Source: Methanohalophilus sp.
GTDB lineage: Archaea > Halobacteriota > Methanosarcinia > Methanosarcinales > Methanosarcinaceae
Assembly: GCF_030156785.1 (NCBI RefSeq)
Contig: NZ_JASGLW010000002.1
Coordinates: forward strand, 62,001 to 126,000
DNA: 64,000 nucleotides
Reading direction: 5' to 3'
A model generated the notes under the pieces. It was not told the origin of the DNA. It did not search any database and saw only the letters and a program-made list of their open reading frames with translations. The stretch's first letter is position 1. The number at the start of each line of letters is the position of its first letter. Below are positions 1-8,255 of this stretch, one piece after another. Made by a program: the position numbers and the translations under genes.

Positions 1-2
1 TT

Positions 3-203
3 CTATTCCTTGAAAATGGGGGAATTGTTTATGACGGATCTCCAGAGTCCTTTGCTTCAGATTACCCTTTGCAATCTTCCACAATTGCTGCATTGATTTC
101 CGTATTGCAAAGAAAGGGTATAGACATATCTCCTACGGATTTCACAGTTGAAAAAGCATTTGAAGCAATTCTCTCTGCCTGTAAAAAGGAGGGCACTGGA
201 TGA
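3..203 (+). CDS. ECF transporter ATP-binding subunit, C-terminal end (partial)
   Basis: This is the last 66 residues of an ABC ATPase; the rest lies before the window. The visible segment LENGGIVYDGSPESF is the typical end of the nucleotide-binding domain after the H-loop, followed by a roughly 45-residue C-terminal extension of the kind seen in CbiO/EcfA proteins. It would energise vitamin or metal-ion uptake together with the T subunit encoded next. The stop TGA overlaps the next start (ATGA), which indicates translational coupling. The transported substrate cannot be read from this window. Identity as an EcfA/CbiO type rests mainly on the neighbour. Confidence 0.75.
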   Translation, partial: LFLENGGIVYDGSPESFASDYPLQSSTIAALISVLQRKGIDISPTDFTVEKAFEAILSACKKEGTG

Positions 204-976
204 GAAAATATGATTTTTTTGGGTTTGTTATAAGCAACTCATTTGTTCATAAACTAGATCCAAGAGCCAAGCTTTTTGCCCTTATTGGATTAAGCATTTT
301 AATATTCAGGATATCGGCATTTCAGAATCTGCTTTTTCCTTTAACCATCTTCATTATGGCAGCATATTTTTCCGGGACATCGATAAAGAGACATGTTTTG
401 TCTGTCCGTCCACTAATTCCGTTTCTTATTGCCATCTTCTTGTTCCATTTTCTGCTGACCCCGGGTCAGGAATCAATTGGATTCTAGTGTTTTTCGATTT
501 CGATTGAAGGACTACTCAGCGGCTTCCTTGTGATAGGACGCTTTATTCTGCTGCTTCTTTTTGCTTCTCTCTTTTCAGCAACGACTTCTCCTGCAATGCT
601 TGCGCAGGCAATTGAAGCAATTTTAAAACCAATCCCCGTCCACCGGCTGGGGGTGACAACTTCTGAAATTGCCACAATGATGGCATTATCAATGAATTTG
701 TTTCCGCTTCTTTTGCATTATATGGAAGAAGTCAGGGATGCCCAGCTTTCAAGGGGTTTAGGAAATAAGTTCATGATATCCGGAATATTTTCTCTAATAA
801 TTCCTTTTTTTTCAGGAAGCATGAGACTGGCAGATGATATCTCAGTTGCGATGGAAAGTCGATGCTATCATGGCGGGTTAAGAACACAACTCTATGAAAT
901 GAAATATAAAAATACAGACTATGGCTTAACTGCTCTCACAGCCATAATATTATTGATGTCAGTTTTTTATTTATGA
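200..976 (+). CDS. ECF transporter transmembrane (T) subunit, with an in-frame TAG at codon 96
   Basis: This is an EcfT/CbiQ membrane protein of 258 residues if TAG at 485-487 is read through. The N-terminal part has the family motif HKLDPRAKL and two or three membrane segments. The reading frame continues after the TAG with EGLLSGFLVIGRF, more membrane segments and the two cytoplasmic coupling motifs that contact the ATPases (AQLSRGLG, then AMESRCYHGG, where the usual Ala-Arg-Gly is Ser-Arg-Cys). Without readthrough only 95 residues are made and the coupling helices are lost. No TAA, TGA or frameshift occurs in the 777 bases. The TAG falls in a loop that varies in the family. The gene starts inside the stop of the ATPase gene. 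The reading of TAG as pyrrolysine is inferred. Confidence 0.8.
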
Positions 977-1089
977 TGAAGATTGATTTTGGTAGATAGT
1001 ATTTTGTTCGGAGTGGTTTGTGCTCCTACATAATTCGATGTCAGCAGGCTTTATTTTTGAAGTTCACAGCGATGAGACAATACGGAATC

Positions 1090-1097
1090 TTTATATA
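1090..1097 (+). promoter_or_regulatory. Probable TATA box for the HyuA-like gene
   Basis: TTTATATA lies 73 bases before the ATG at 1170, in an otherwise gene-free 193-base gap. It resembles the TATA boxes in front of secF and glnA in this window. Confidence 0.45.
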
Positions 1098-1169
1098 GTG
1101 AGCATTTGATGGTATCTCTCTGCCGCATATAATTAAATCAAACTGATCCAAAAAAAGGAATTGTCTTTT

Positions 1170-3107
1170 ATGGTATATAGTCTTGGGATTGACGCAGGTG
1201 GTACCTATACTGATGCCGTTTTGTTAAATGACGATGATAATACTATTGTTGCTACAAACAAGGCATTAACAAGTTATCCAGATCCTATCGAGGGAATAAA
1301 AAACGCAATTAATGGGATTGATCCGAATCTACTAAAAGATGTAAGAATTGTATCTGTATCCACAACTCTTTCTACAAATACAATTCTTGAAGGGACTGGA
1401 TTTCCGGTAGCTCTCATACTCATTGGTAACTACGATATTAAACAGGAGCTTCCAACACCATATTATGTAAAAGTTGCAGGCGGTCACAATCACAATGGTG
1501 TGGAACAAGAAGCTCTTGATGAAGCAGGGATACGTAAGTTTGCTGGAGAAGTTAAGGATAAAGTCTCAGCATTTGCAATCTCTTCTTTTTTCAGTATACG
1601 CAACCCGGAGCACGAAGAAAAAGCAAAGGAAATTGTTCGGGAAGTCACAGGTCATCCGGTAGTATGTGCACATGAGTTATCTCTTGATCTCGGTGCATTT
1701 GAAAGGGCAACGACTGCATTTTTCAATGCTCAGCTGCTTCCAATCACGGAAAAATTCATGGAAACGGTTGAGAAGGATATAAAGAGTCGTGGGATTTCTC
1801 CAAAAATATTCATGCTTAAGTGTGATGGATCCGTAATTGGCATCAAGAGTGCCCTCGAAAAACCAATCGAATCTGTTTTTTCAGGACCAGCAGGAAGTCT
1901 TGTAGGTGCTTCTTTCCTTAGCGGAAAAGACACTTGTGCAGTCATCGATGTTGGCGGAACCAGCACGGATATATCAGTAATACAAAACGGTGTTCCTGAG
2001 ATAAGTGATGAGGGGGCGGTTGTAGGTGGCTGGAAAACACGCGTAAAGGCTATTAAGATGGAAACATCTGCAATGGGTGGAGACAGCCACGTATGGGTGA
2101 AAGATGGAAAAATAAACATTGGTCCACGGAGGGTAATTCCACTAAGCCGTGCCGCGGAATTATTCCCGGATTTTTTGGAAATGCTCAAAATAAATCCCAT
2201 GCCTGCCAACACACTGATTAGTAATAACATCCAGCCGACTACATTTTACATGAAATCCGGCTATAAACCAATCGGGCTTACAGATCTCGAAAAATCGGTT
2301 TTTGATGCGGTATCGGATGAGCCAACCTCACTTCGAGAGCTGAGATCTCGGCTTAATAACAGATATCCTTCTTCCAAGGTTCTGGACAAACTTATTCAGA
2401 AGCGTCTGATACAAACTATTGGCTTTACTCCAACCGATGCTCTTCACATATTGGGGGATTACACCGAGAACAATATAGAAGCTGCAGAAATTGGTGCTTC
2501 TTTACTAGGGAAAATGTGTAAACTGGACCCAAAGGGATTTGCGTTGTCCGTTAAGCAGCAGTTTACTCGCAATATGGCTTCGCATCTTGTATCCTTCTTC
2601 CTCGAAGGAGTTCCAAAAGAAGAAGTGCGAAAAATATTCGATCTTGATGTCCCCGTGAAGTTCAAAGTAGGTATTCCGGTAGTTCTCATTGGAGGTCCAG
2701 TAGTCGCTTACAAGGAAGGGCTTGAGGAAATACTTGATGCGGAAATTATTCTTCCGGAATACTCAAGTGTTGGCAATGCCGCAGGAGCTCTTGCAGCCAA
2801 AGGTGTTAGAAGGGTTGACTTCCTGATAAAACCTGCATCAATGGCGGCACCGGATTGGGAATATTATGTTTTCTCAGAGCTTGGAAGAGTCAGCTTCCAC
2901 GAATACAGTGATGCCATGCGTTATGCAAAGGAAACCGGGGAGTCCCTCATTATGCAATACATGAAAGATGCAGGACTTGATCCGGATCATGTAGATATCG
3001 ATGTTATCAAGGAAGAAATAGTGCCGGATGGGTGGGATTTTCCTCTTCAAACTCATCTAAGGGTTATAGGAGTAGGATCACGTTTAATTGATGAAGACTC
3101 AGCTTGA
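1170..3107 (+). CDS. Hydantoinase/oxoprolinase (HyuA) family protein with a winged-helix-like insertion
   Basis: The protein has 645 residues from ATG 1170, which is preferred over TTG 1161 because a purine-rich AAAAAAGGA lies about 10 bases before it. It belongs to the actin/HSP70-type ATPase fold shared by hydantoinase A and 5-oxoprolinase: the N-terminal phosphate loop is GIDAGGTYTDAVL and the second is IDVGGTSTD near residue 258. Members hydrolyse hydantoins or 5-oxoproline with ATP, usually with a HyuB partner; none is nearby, so the substrate is unknown. Residues about 370-420 look like a small winged-helix domain (TDLEKSVFDAVSDEPTSLRE, then a second helix pair) placed inside the ATPase fold. 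This suggests nucleic-acid or partner binding, but that is inference. Confidence 0.8.
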   Translation: MVYSLGIDAGGTYTDAVLLNDDDNTIVATNKALTSYPDPIEGIKNAINGIDPNLLKDVRIVSVSTTLSTNTILEGTGFPVALILIGNYDIKQELPTPYYVKVAGGHNHNGVEQEALDEAGIRKFAGEVKDKVSAFAISSFFSIRNPEHEEKAKEIVREVTGHPVVCAHELSLDLGAFERATTAFFNAQLLPITEKFMETVEKDIKSRGISPKIFMLKCDGSVIGIKSALEKPIESVFSGPAGSLVGASFLSGKDTCAVIDVGGTSTDISVIQNGVPEISDEGAVVGGWKTRVKAIKMETSAMGGDSHVWVKDGKINIGPRRVIPLSRAAELFPDFLEMLKINPMPANTLISNNIQPTTFYMKSGYKPIGLTDLEKSVFDAVSDEPTSLRELRSRLNNRYPSSKVLDKLIQKRLIQTIGFTPTDALHILGDYTENNIEAAEIGASLLGKMCKLDPKGFALSVKQQFTRNMASHLVSFFLEGVPKEEVRKIFDLDVPVKFKVGIPVVLIGGPVVAYKEGLEEILDAEIILPEYSSVGNAAGALAAKGVRRVDFLIKPASMAAPDWEYYVFSELGRVSFHEYSDAMRYAKETGESLIMQYMKDAGLDPDHVDIDVIKEEIVPDGWDFPLQTHLRVIGVGSRLIDEDSA

Positions 3108-3520
3108 TTTTTCAGGGCTTTTGTCTAAAAGGGAATACTAAATTTGTTTTTCTTTAATGTTGTGTGGGTAAACTGAGTCCCCCTGCCATCAAAGATCAGG
3201 ATACATATCTTACATGAAAGGTATGTTTCATAATGGAAAAATCAAGTTGCTTCCACACATTTTCTTTTTAGTATGATGGAGTTCACTTTAGGTTGTAAAC
3301 CAAAGAAGGGAAATTAGGTCATTTTATAAAATCAAGGTGGATATCTATTTTCTTTAGAAACGTCAAGATCTTCAAGATTTATGACTATTACATACCAAGA
3401 TGATGAATGACCGAATGCAAGTTGAATGAGTTTTCAATCTTCCATATCAATTGAACTGGAGAAAACAAATATTAAATCAGCTGCTCAATATTGAGGAGAT
3501 CCAATAAAACGATTGGTTCG
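3108..3520. other. Gene-free AT-rich spacer
   Basis: There are about 410 bases between the HyuA-like gene and the gdhA terminator. Stops are frequent in all frames and I recognise no conserved gene, RNA or repeat here. Confidence 0.5.
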
Positions 3521-3569
3521 AAAAAATAGCCGATGACCCCACATAAAGGAGGGTCATTCAGCTATTTTT
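3521..3569 (-). terminator. Long hairpin downstream of gdhA
   Basis: The arms AAAAATAGC (3522-3530) and GCTATTTTT (3561-3569) pair. Inside them ATGACCC (3533-3539) pairs with GGGTCAT (3551-3557), leaving an 11-base loop. It lies 25 bases beyond the gdhA stop and ends in a T run when read on the minus strand, so it could terminate or stabilise the gdhA transcript. Confidence 0.7.
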
Positions 3570-3593
3570 AAACGACAGGTGTTTGCGGAGGGC

Positions 3594-4841
3594 TTAAATC
3601 CAGCCGCGGTCACTCATTGCAACTACGACACGGTCAATAGCAACTACATAAGCTGCGGTTCTCATGTCGATGTCGTATTTCTTGGATGCTTCAAGAACTG
3701 CGTGGTATGCATCAGTCATCTTTCTGTCCAGACGACTGTGAACACGTTCCTCGCTCCAGTAGTACATGTAGAAGTTCTGTACCATTTCAAAGTATGACAC
3801 AGTTACTCCACCAGCGTTACAGAGGAAATCAGGAATGACATGTACGCCCCTCTCGTGGAGAATTACGTCTGCCTTTGGTGTAGTAGGACCGTTTGCAAGT
3901 TCTGCTACAATCTTAGCTTTGATTTTGTCTGCGTTGTTCTCGGTGATTACGTGTTCAAGAGCTGCAGGGATGAGTATATCAACATCAAGTTCAAGAAGGT
4001 CCTCGTTGGAAATTGGATCGGTGTTTGAAAGACCCACAACGGATCCGGTGTCAACTTTGTGCTGGAATGCAACTTCCGGATCAATACCGTCCATGTTCAT
4101 GATGCCACCCTTGCTGTCACTTATCGCAACAACAGTAGATCCGTATTCTTCGGTTGCAATTTTTGCTGCGAAGTATCCTGCGTTTCCATATCCCTGAATA
4201 GCAACTTTTGCACCTTTTAGATCAATTCCGAGTTCTTTTGCTGCTTCACGGATAGTGTAAAGACCTCCTCTTGCAGTCGCGTCTCCTCTTCCGAGTGAAC
4301 CACCGATTGAGAGTGGCTTACCAGTGATGACACCTGCTTTGTTCATGCCGGAGATTTTGGAGAATTCATCCATCATCCATGCCATCATTTTGGGGTTGGT
4401 GTATACATCAGGTGCAGGAATATCTTTTTCCGGACCTACAATCTGGGAGATGCTCTGGATATATTTGCGGGAGAGACGTTCTAGTTCGCCATCGGACATT
4501 TCCTTAGGGTTGCAGATTACACCACCTTTACCACCGCCAAGTGGAATATCAACGACTGCACATTTCCAGGTCATCCATGCTGCAAGAGCCCTTACAGTGT
4601 CAATGGTTTCATCCGGGTGGAACCTGATACCGCCTTTTGTGGGTCCTCTTGCATCGTTGTACTGAACCCGAAATCCTTCAAAGACCCGAATGGAACCGTC
4701 GTCCATGCGGATTGGAAGGGAGACATGCATTTCACGCATTGGGTGTCTGAGCATTTCATGTACACCGTCATCGAGTTTAAGAATTGCTGCACACTTTGCT
4801 AACTGCATCCTTGAGTTTTCAAATGGATTTTCTGTTGACAT
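3594..4841 (-). CDS. gdhA: Glutamate dehydrogenase
   Basis: The enzyme of 415 residues interconverts glutamate with 2-oxoglutarate and ammonia using NAD(P). The N-terminal substrate domain shows GPTKGGIRFHP and the glycine-rich PLGGGKGGVICNP that carries the catalytic lysine. The C-terminal Rossmann domain shows VAIQGYGNAGYF near residue 212. The length is normal for the hexameric archaeal and bacterial enzyme. GAGGT lies 8 bases before the ATG. The gene stands alone, diverging from the region at 5.1 kb, with a strong hairpin after its stop. Together with glnA at 8.3 kb it covers ammonia assimilation. Confidence 0.95.
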   Translation of the reverse strand: MSTENPFENSRMQLAKCAAILKLDDGVHEMLRHPMREMHVSLPIRMDDGSIRVFEGFRVQYNDARGPTKGGIRFHPDETIDTVRALAAWMTWKCAVVDIPLGGGKGGVICNPKEMSDGELERLSRKYIQSISQIVGPEKDIPAPDVYTNPKMMAWMMDEFSKISGMNKAGVITGKPLSIGGSLGRGDATARGGLYTIREAAKELGIDLKGAKVAIQGYGNAGYFAAKIATEEYGSTVVAISDSKGGIMNMDGIDPEVAFQHKVDTGSVVGLSNTDPISNEDLLELDVDILIPAALEHVITENNADKIKAKIVAELANGPTTPKADVILHERGVHVIPDFLCNAGGVTVSYFEMVQNFYMYYWSEERVHSRLDRKMTDAYHAVLEASKKYDIDMRTAAYVVAIDRVVVAMSDRGWI

Positions 4842-5101
4842 TTGTTTGACCTCTTTGATTTATGAGACGTTTTAGGCTAATTTAATTGATAGGCAAACCC
4901 GATGTATGTTTCATACCGACGTTTTCTGATTTCGTTTTTAATTGTTCCTTGTAGGTGAACCTCTCCAACCAGACACCGCATGTAGAGTTTGCTCAAATCA
5001 CGTTGGGTTGGCAATCAATTACCTTCTTCTAATATATAAGTTAAACGGTACTACACATGATCTAACGACATCTTTTTATCAAATACAGAGCGTAGGAAAA
5101 T
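4842..5101. promoter_or_regulatory. Divergent upstream region of gdhA and the 5.1 kb gene
   Basis: This AT-rich stretch holds the gdhA promoter on the minus strand and, on the plus strand, a TATA-like CTAATATATAAG around 5029-5040, about 65 bases before ATG 5102. I see no gene in it. Confidence 0.4.
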
Positions 5102-5330
5102 ATGCGCATTGTAAGGTCCTTGCACAAGAATATGGCAGAAGCCTTTCAATGAGTGTACAGACAACCTCAATGCGCTATATTGGAGACGATGCGACAAAGC
5201 CTGTCACGAGGGTAACCGGAAAGGACCGCGGAGATATCCAGAGGATGAACTTCCGGAGTTAGTGCGTCGGGCGACAGCATTGTCCCCGTTTCATGCAATC
5301 CCCTGGAATTATATTTATGCGTGTAAGTGA
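5102..5330 (+). pseudogene. Possible small gene broken by a one-base frameshift
   Basis: From ATG 5102 a frame encodes MRIVRSLHKNMAEAFQ and then stops at TGA. One base away, another frame runs on with NECTDNLNALYWRRCDKAC and ends ALSPFHAIPWNYIYACK at TGA 5328-5330. Removing one C near 5148 joins them into about 75 residues rich in Cys, Trp and His. The 3' end overlaps the start of the next gene by 14 bases, as a translated upstream gene would. The segment is visibly richer in G+C than its surroundings, so a structured RNA is an alternative. I recognise neither a protein nor an RNA family. Confidence 0.3.
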
Positions 5331-5625
5331 TGCTATCCACGAGACTGATACGGGAGTAATAATTGATTTTGAAGTCACCGCTGGTTCGAAAACAATTTGT
5401 GTCCCAGGAGAATACAATGCGTGGCGAAAGCGCATTGAAGTTAAGCTCACGGAAAAAGCACAAAAAGGAAAAGCAAATATGCAGCTTATCCGTAAGCTAT
5501 CGGAAATCTTTGGCATCCCCACGTCATCGATATCAATTACTGCCGGTGCAAAAAGCAGCCAGAAGACGGTTTATTTGGAGGGGCTCAGTAAGAAAAAGGC
5601 TGAAGAGCTCCTTTTGAAAAAATGA
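5317..5625 (+). CDS. DUF167 (YggU/UPF0235) family protein
   Basis: This small protein of 102 residues starts at ATG 5317 (ATG 5293 is in frame but lacks a ribosome site and lengthens the family N-terminus). The family core is visible: VIIDFEVTAGSKTICVPGEY, then WRKRIEVKLTEKAQKGKAN, then a C-terminal part on how the chain packs (SSISITAGAKSSQKTVYLEG). The lysine-rich segment is the conserved surface of the family. Its cellular role is not established. The gene ends 2 bases from the convergent aldolase gene. Confidence 0.85.
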   Translation: MRVSDAIHETDTGVIIDFEVTAGSKTICVPGEYNAWRKRIEVKLTEKAQKGKANMQLIRKLSEIFGIPTSSISITAGAKSSQKTVYLEGLSKKKAEELLLKK

Positions 5626-5627
5626 GT

Positions 5628-6770
5628 TTAGAGGGAAGAAATATATTCCCTCACTATTTTAGCAGTGCCCTCTGCTTTGAAAGCTTTCAGTAAGATTATG
5701 GTTTCTGCATAGACCCGGGCGTCAATCGCAACTTTTGTATTATTATTTACCGCATAAATCCTATCAAAGAACTCCCCTATTGCGAATTTACTGAATTTGC
5801 CGAAAATCTCATTTTCGGATTTATCCGGAGCTTTCTCGCGGTACGTTTTTATTGTCCAGTTCCAGATGTCCCAAAAAAGTTCGGGTTCAAAAATCCTGAA
5901 AATATCCCATACAATGTTCTGGAAATAGGTTGCAACATTTCCTTTAAGGATAGCACCGTGCGGGAAGCGCTCATAAATCAATTCCGGGGGCGTTCCGGTA
6001 ATCCCATGCTGTGCAATACGCACATTTGAACCGCTTTTCTTGAGAGCATCTGCCACCGCGATGGTTTGTTCAACATCAATTGAAATATCTTCAATCAGGT
6101 GCCCTGCACTATCATAGGCATTTCCATGAGCACTGCCATTTGCAATGGCAAGAACATGAGGATATACACCATTTTCATTAAGTGCCTGAATAAAAGTAAC
6201 GGCTTCTTCAGGTCTTGTGAGTACACGCCCATGTTCATCCTCTCGCCCGATTTCACCTACCTCTACTTCAAGGCCATACTCTTTTCCGGCCATTTTTTCT
6301 TCAATGTAATGGGCGATTTCAGTAGTAGCATTAATATTGTCTGCCAGCTCTTCCCTTAAATTGCCGCCTTGGAAATTAAAAAGATGGGATGCATCAATGG
6401 CAAAAGATGTAAAACCTGCATCAATCTGCCCGCTCACAAGCTCTTTTGTGGCTTCAATGTCCTCTGGAGTACCTTTCTTAATACCAATATGATCAGCATG
6501 AAGTGCCCACATATCGTAGTCTACTTCCGCTGCAGCTTCTCGTGACCGTCTAGATAATTCAGCTGGAGTCAACCCGGTATATCCGCCACTAAGATCAGAT
6601 TCAGATCTTGCAAGCTCCAAAATAACAGGTGCATCCATTTCCTTTGCTGCTCTGAGAATACCTTTCGTTACCAAGGTTATGCGGGTGTTGGTCGCAAGGA
6701 TAATCGTTTCCCTATCCAGCAGGGCATTAAAGAAATAAGAACTCGGTAATGGCTCGTAGTTTCCGCTCAT
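5628..6770 (-). CDS. Class II fructose-bisphosphate aldolase family protein
   Basis: This is a TIM-barrel, metal-dependent aldolase of 380 residues. Metal and substrate motifs visible in order are WALHADHIGI, the segment TSFAIDASHLFNFQGGN with a catalytic-type Asp, LEVEVGEIGREDEHGR with metal-binding Glu, AIANGSAHGNAY, and AQHGITGTPPE. These match class II aldolases, which split fructose 1,6-bisphosphate or related ketose phosphates. The protein is longer than the usual 285-350 residues because of an extra C-terminal helical part. Substrate choice (fructose or tagatose bisphosphate, or another sugar) cannot be settled from sequence alone. Confidence 0.8.
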   Translation of the reverse strand: MSGNYEPLPSSYFFNALLDRETIILATNTRITLVTKGILRAAKEMDAPVILELARSESDLSGGYTGLTPAELSRRSREAAAEVDYDMWALHADHIGIKKGTPEDIEATKELVSGQIDAGFTSFAIDASHLFNFQGGNLREELADNINATTEIAHYIEEKMAGKEYGLEVEVGEIGREDEHGRVLTRPEEAVTFIQALNENGVYPHVLAIANGSAHGNAYDSAGHLIEDISIDVEQTIAVADALKKSGSNVRIAQHGITGTPPELIYERFPHGAILKGNVATYFQNIVWDIFRIFEPELFWDIWNWTIKTYREKAPDKSENEIFGKFSKFAIGEFFDRIYAVNNNTKVAIDARVYAETIILLKAFKAEGTAKIVREYISSL

Positions 6771-6904
6771 ATATATTTAACCTCAAAACCCTTTTGTCTG
6801 ATAGATATACCTTTCAATTCATAATGATTTCTGTTGAAGACTTCGCTAAATCCCGGAATTTATGTGATTACTTATAGATCACTCATAAATGATTGTTCGG
6901 AATT

Positions 6905-6935
6905 ATAAGTTTTATAGAAAATAAGTTTTATAGAA
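6905..6935. repeat. 15-bp tandem-like direct repeat in a divergent promoter
   Basis: ATAAGTTTTATAGAA occurs at 6905-6919 and again at 6921-6935, one base apart. Each copy carries a TATA-like TTTTATA, so the region may hold duplicated promoter elements for the small gene at 7010. Confidence 0.6.
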
Positions 6936-7009
6936 TTTCTCTGCCTGCAAAACCATAAGTCCTAAATATAGAAAAGCACATCAGATGGATTGGTTAATGG
7001 AGGTAAATC

Positions 7010-7186
7010 ATGAAAGAGATTCTCAAACTTGAGAATAAGTTCCGTAAGATGAATGCACAGGAACTTTATGAGTATGCAACCCAGCATTACCCAGAGATCC
7101 CAAATGTCGGGATTGGAAAACCAAAGCTTGTCATTCGCAGGCTATTAAATCTTGAGAGGGAGAGACTTTACCGGGAAGAAAAATAA
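7010..7186 (+). CDS. Small conserved-looking hypothetical protein, 58 residues
   Basis: ATG 7010 is preceded at 6 bases by a strong ribosome site TGGAGGT (6997-7003) and the frame runs to TAA 7184-7186. The product is highly charged and helical: MKEILKLENKFRKMNAQELY, then a Gly/Pro turn (PNVGIGKPK) and a basic helix RRLLNLERERLYREEK. It has no Cys, no membrane segment and no signal peptide. I do not recognise the family. The ribosome site, start and promoter repeats upstream make it a real gene rather than a chance frame. Confidence 0.7.
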   Translation: MKEILKLENKFRKMNAQELYEYATQHYPEIPNVGIGKPKLVIRRLLNLERERLYREEK

Positions 7187-7357
7187 ATCCTGAATTCCCT
7201 GTCAAGACCATCCAGTTCCAAAAATTACTGCTAAATAAAGAGGAATACCTGAATAATCAGGCAACTTCTCAATTAACCTTTTTTTCGACACTATTCATCG
7301 ACTTGTAATTAAAACAAAGAGAAACTTTTTATTGTATTACAAAATATGGGGGTTCCA

Positions 7358-8083
7358 ATGAAAATTGCAGTAATAGGTGGCACTGGCAATATCGGGAAAG
7401 GATTTGCGCTCAGGTGGGGCCAAAAGCACGAAGTAATTGTCGGCTCCCGGGATCAGAAAAGAGCTGAAACCAAAGCTGCTGAATTTACAGCTATACTGAA
7501 AGATTACGGTCTTGATGCTAATATTACTGGCGCACTTAACAAAAAGGCAGCGGCAGCGGCTGATGTAGTGGTCCTTGCAATCAGGTATAATCAGGTGTTT
7601 GCAATAATTGATCAAATTAAACCTGTACTAAAAGATCAGATTGTCATATCTGTTGTTGTACCAATGGCAAAGGATCGGTGTATGATAGTCCCGGATTCCA
7701 CTACTATTGAGGTTAAAGCAACTGATCGCGATGATTATAAAGTGGATTACTTCTGCTACAGCACTCCTGCTTCAGGCAGTGCGGCAGAGGAAATAGATGC
7801 CATGCTTCCAGATGGAATTAAACTCGTATCCGCATTCCACAATGTACCTGCAGCAAAACTCTCAAATATGGATATCGAATTGAGTTATGATGTCGGAGTC
7901 TGCGGAAACAACATGCATTCTAAAAAGGTTGTTTTTGATCTTGTAAGGGATATTTCCAACATGAGACCACTCGACATAGGCCCACTTGAAACATCTTCGA
8001 TGGTTGAATCCCTGACGCCTCTTCTTATCAATATAGCCATCAGGAACAATATGAAAGATGTTGGGATAAAGTTCATTGATTAA
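7358..8083 (+). CDS. npdG: F420H2:NADP oxidoreductase (NADPH-dependent F420 reductase)
   Basis: The enzyme of 241 residues moves hydride between coenzyme F420 and NADP, supplying NADPH for biosynthesis. The N-terminal dinucleotide fold is MKIAVIGGTGNIGKGFALRW, followed by VGSRD, whose Arg binds the NADP 2'-phosphate. The later AIRYNQVFAII and SAFHNVPA are typical of the family. ATG 7358 is chosen because GGGGG (7348-7352) sits 5 bases before it; ATG 7346 has no ribosome site. The gene is followed by a clear terminator. Confidence 0.9.
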   Translation: MKIAVIGGTGNIGKGFALRWGQKHEVIVGSRDQKRAETKAAEFTAILKDYGLDANITGALNKKAAAAADVVVLAIRYNQVFAIIDQIKPVLKDQIVISVVVPMAKDRCMIVPDSTTIEVKATDRDDYKVDYFCYSTPASGSAAEEIDAMLPDGIKLVSAFHNVPAAKLSNMDIELSYDVGVCGNNMHSKKVVFDLVRDISNMRPLDIGPLETSSMVESLTPLLINIAIRNNMKDVGIKFID

Positions 8084-8111
8084 AACTGCTGGTTACAAGC
8101 AGTTCTTTTTT
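8084..8111 (+). terminator. Hairpin and T run after npdG
   Basis: AACTGCT (8084-8090) pairs with AGCAGTT (8098-8104) across a 7-base loop, and CTTTTTT follows. It starts directly after the stop codon. Confidence 0.75.
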
Positions 8112-8138
8112 AGGGCACCTATTTGTTTTAAGTTAGCT

Positions 8139-8146
8139 TTTATAAA
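8139..8146 (+). promoter_or_regulatory. Probable TATA box for glnA
   Basis: TTTATAAA is about 110 bases before the glnA ATG. A second AT-rich palindrome, ATGATATATCAT (8198-8209), lies closer to the gene and could be a promoter core or an operator instead. Confidence 0.4.
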
Positions 8147-8221
8147 TTGAAACTCAGTCACTTCTATAGTCTTTCGATTTTATTTATCACCAAAAGCATG
8201 ATATATCATACGGGGCGTAAA

Positions 8222-8237
8222 AGCAATCAATATTGCT
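8222..8237 (+). promoter_or_regulatory. Perfect inverted repeat in the glnA leader
   Basis: AGCAAT-CAAT-ATTGCT is a perfect dyad of 6-base arms ending 18 bases before the glnA ATG. It does not match the GGAA-N6-TTCC operator known for the nitrogen regulator NrpR in other methanogens, so it may be a different operator or a leader hairpin close to the ribosome site. Confidence 0.4.
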
Positions 8238-8255
8238 AATCATCAGGTGATACTA

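Noticed and set aside
4942-5262. A 106-residue plus-strand frame that would join the DUF167 gene through a TAG at 5260
   Set aside because: The upstream residues do not resemble a DUF167 N-terminus, other family members start near the ATG at 5317, and another frame in the same place looks more protein-like. I did not count it as an eighth TAG.
5180-5290. Possible SRP RNA because of a GTAACCGGAAA string
   Set aside because: The rest of the SRP signature, including the helix 8 tetraloop region, is missing and the surrounding pairing does not fit.
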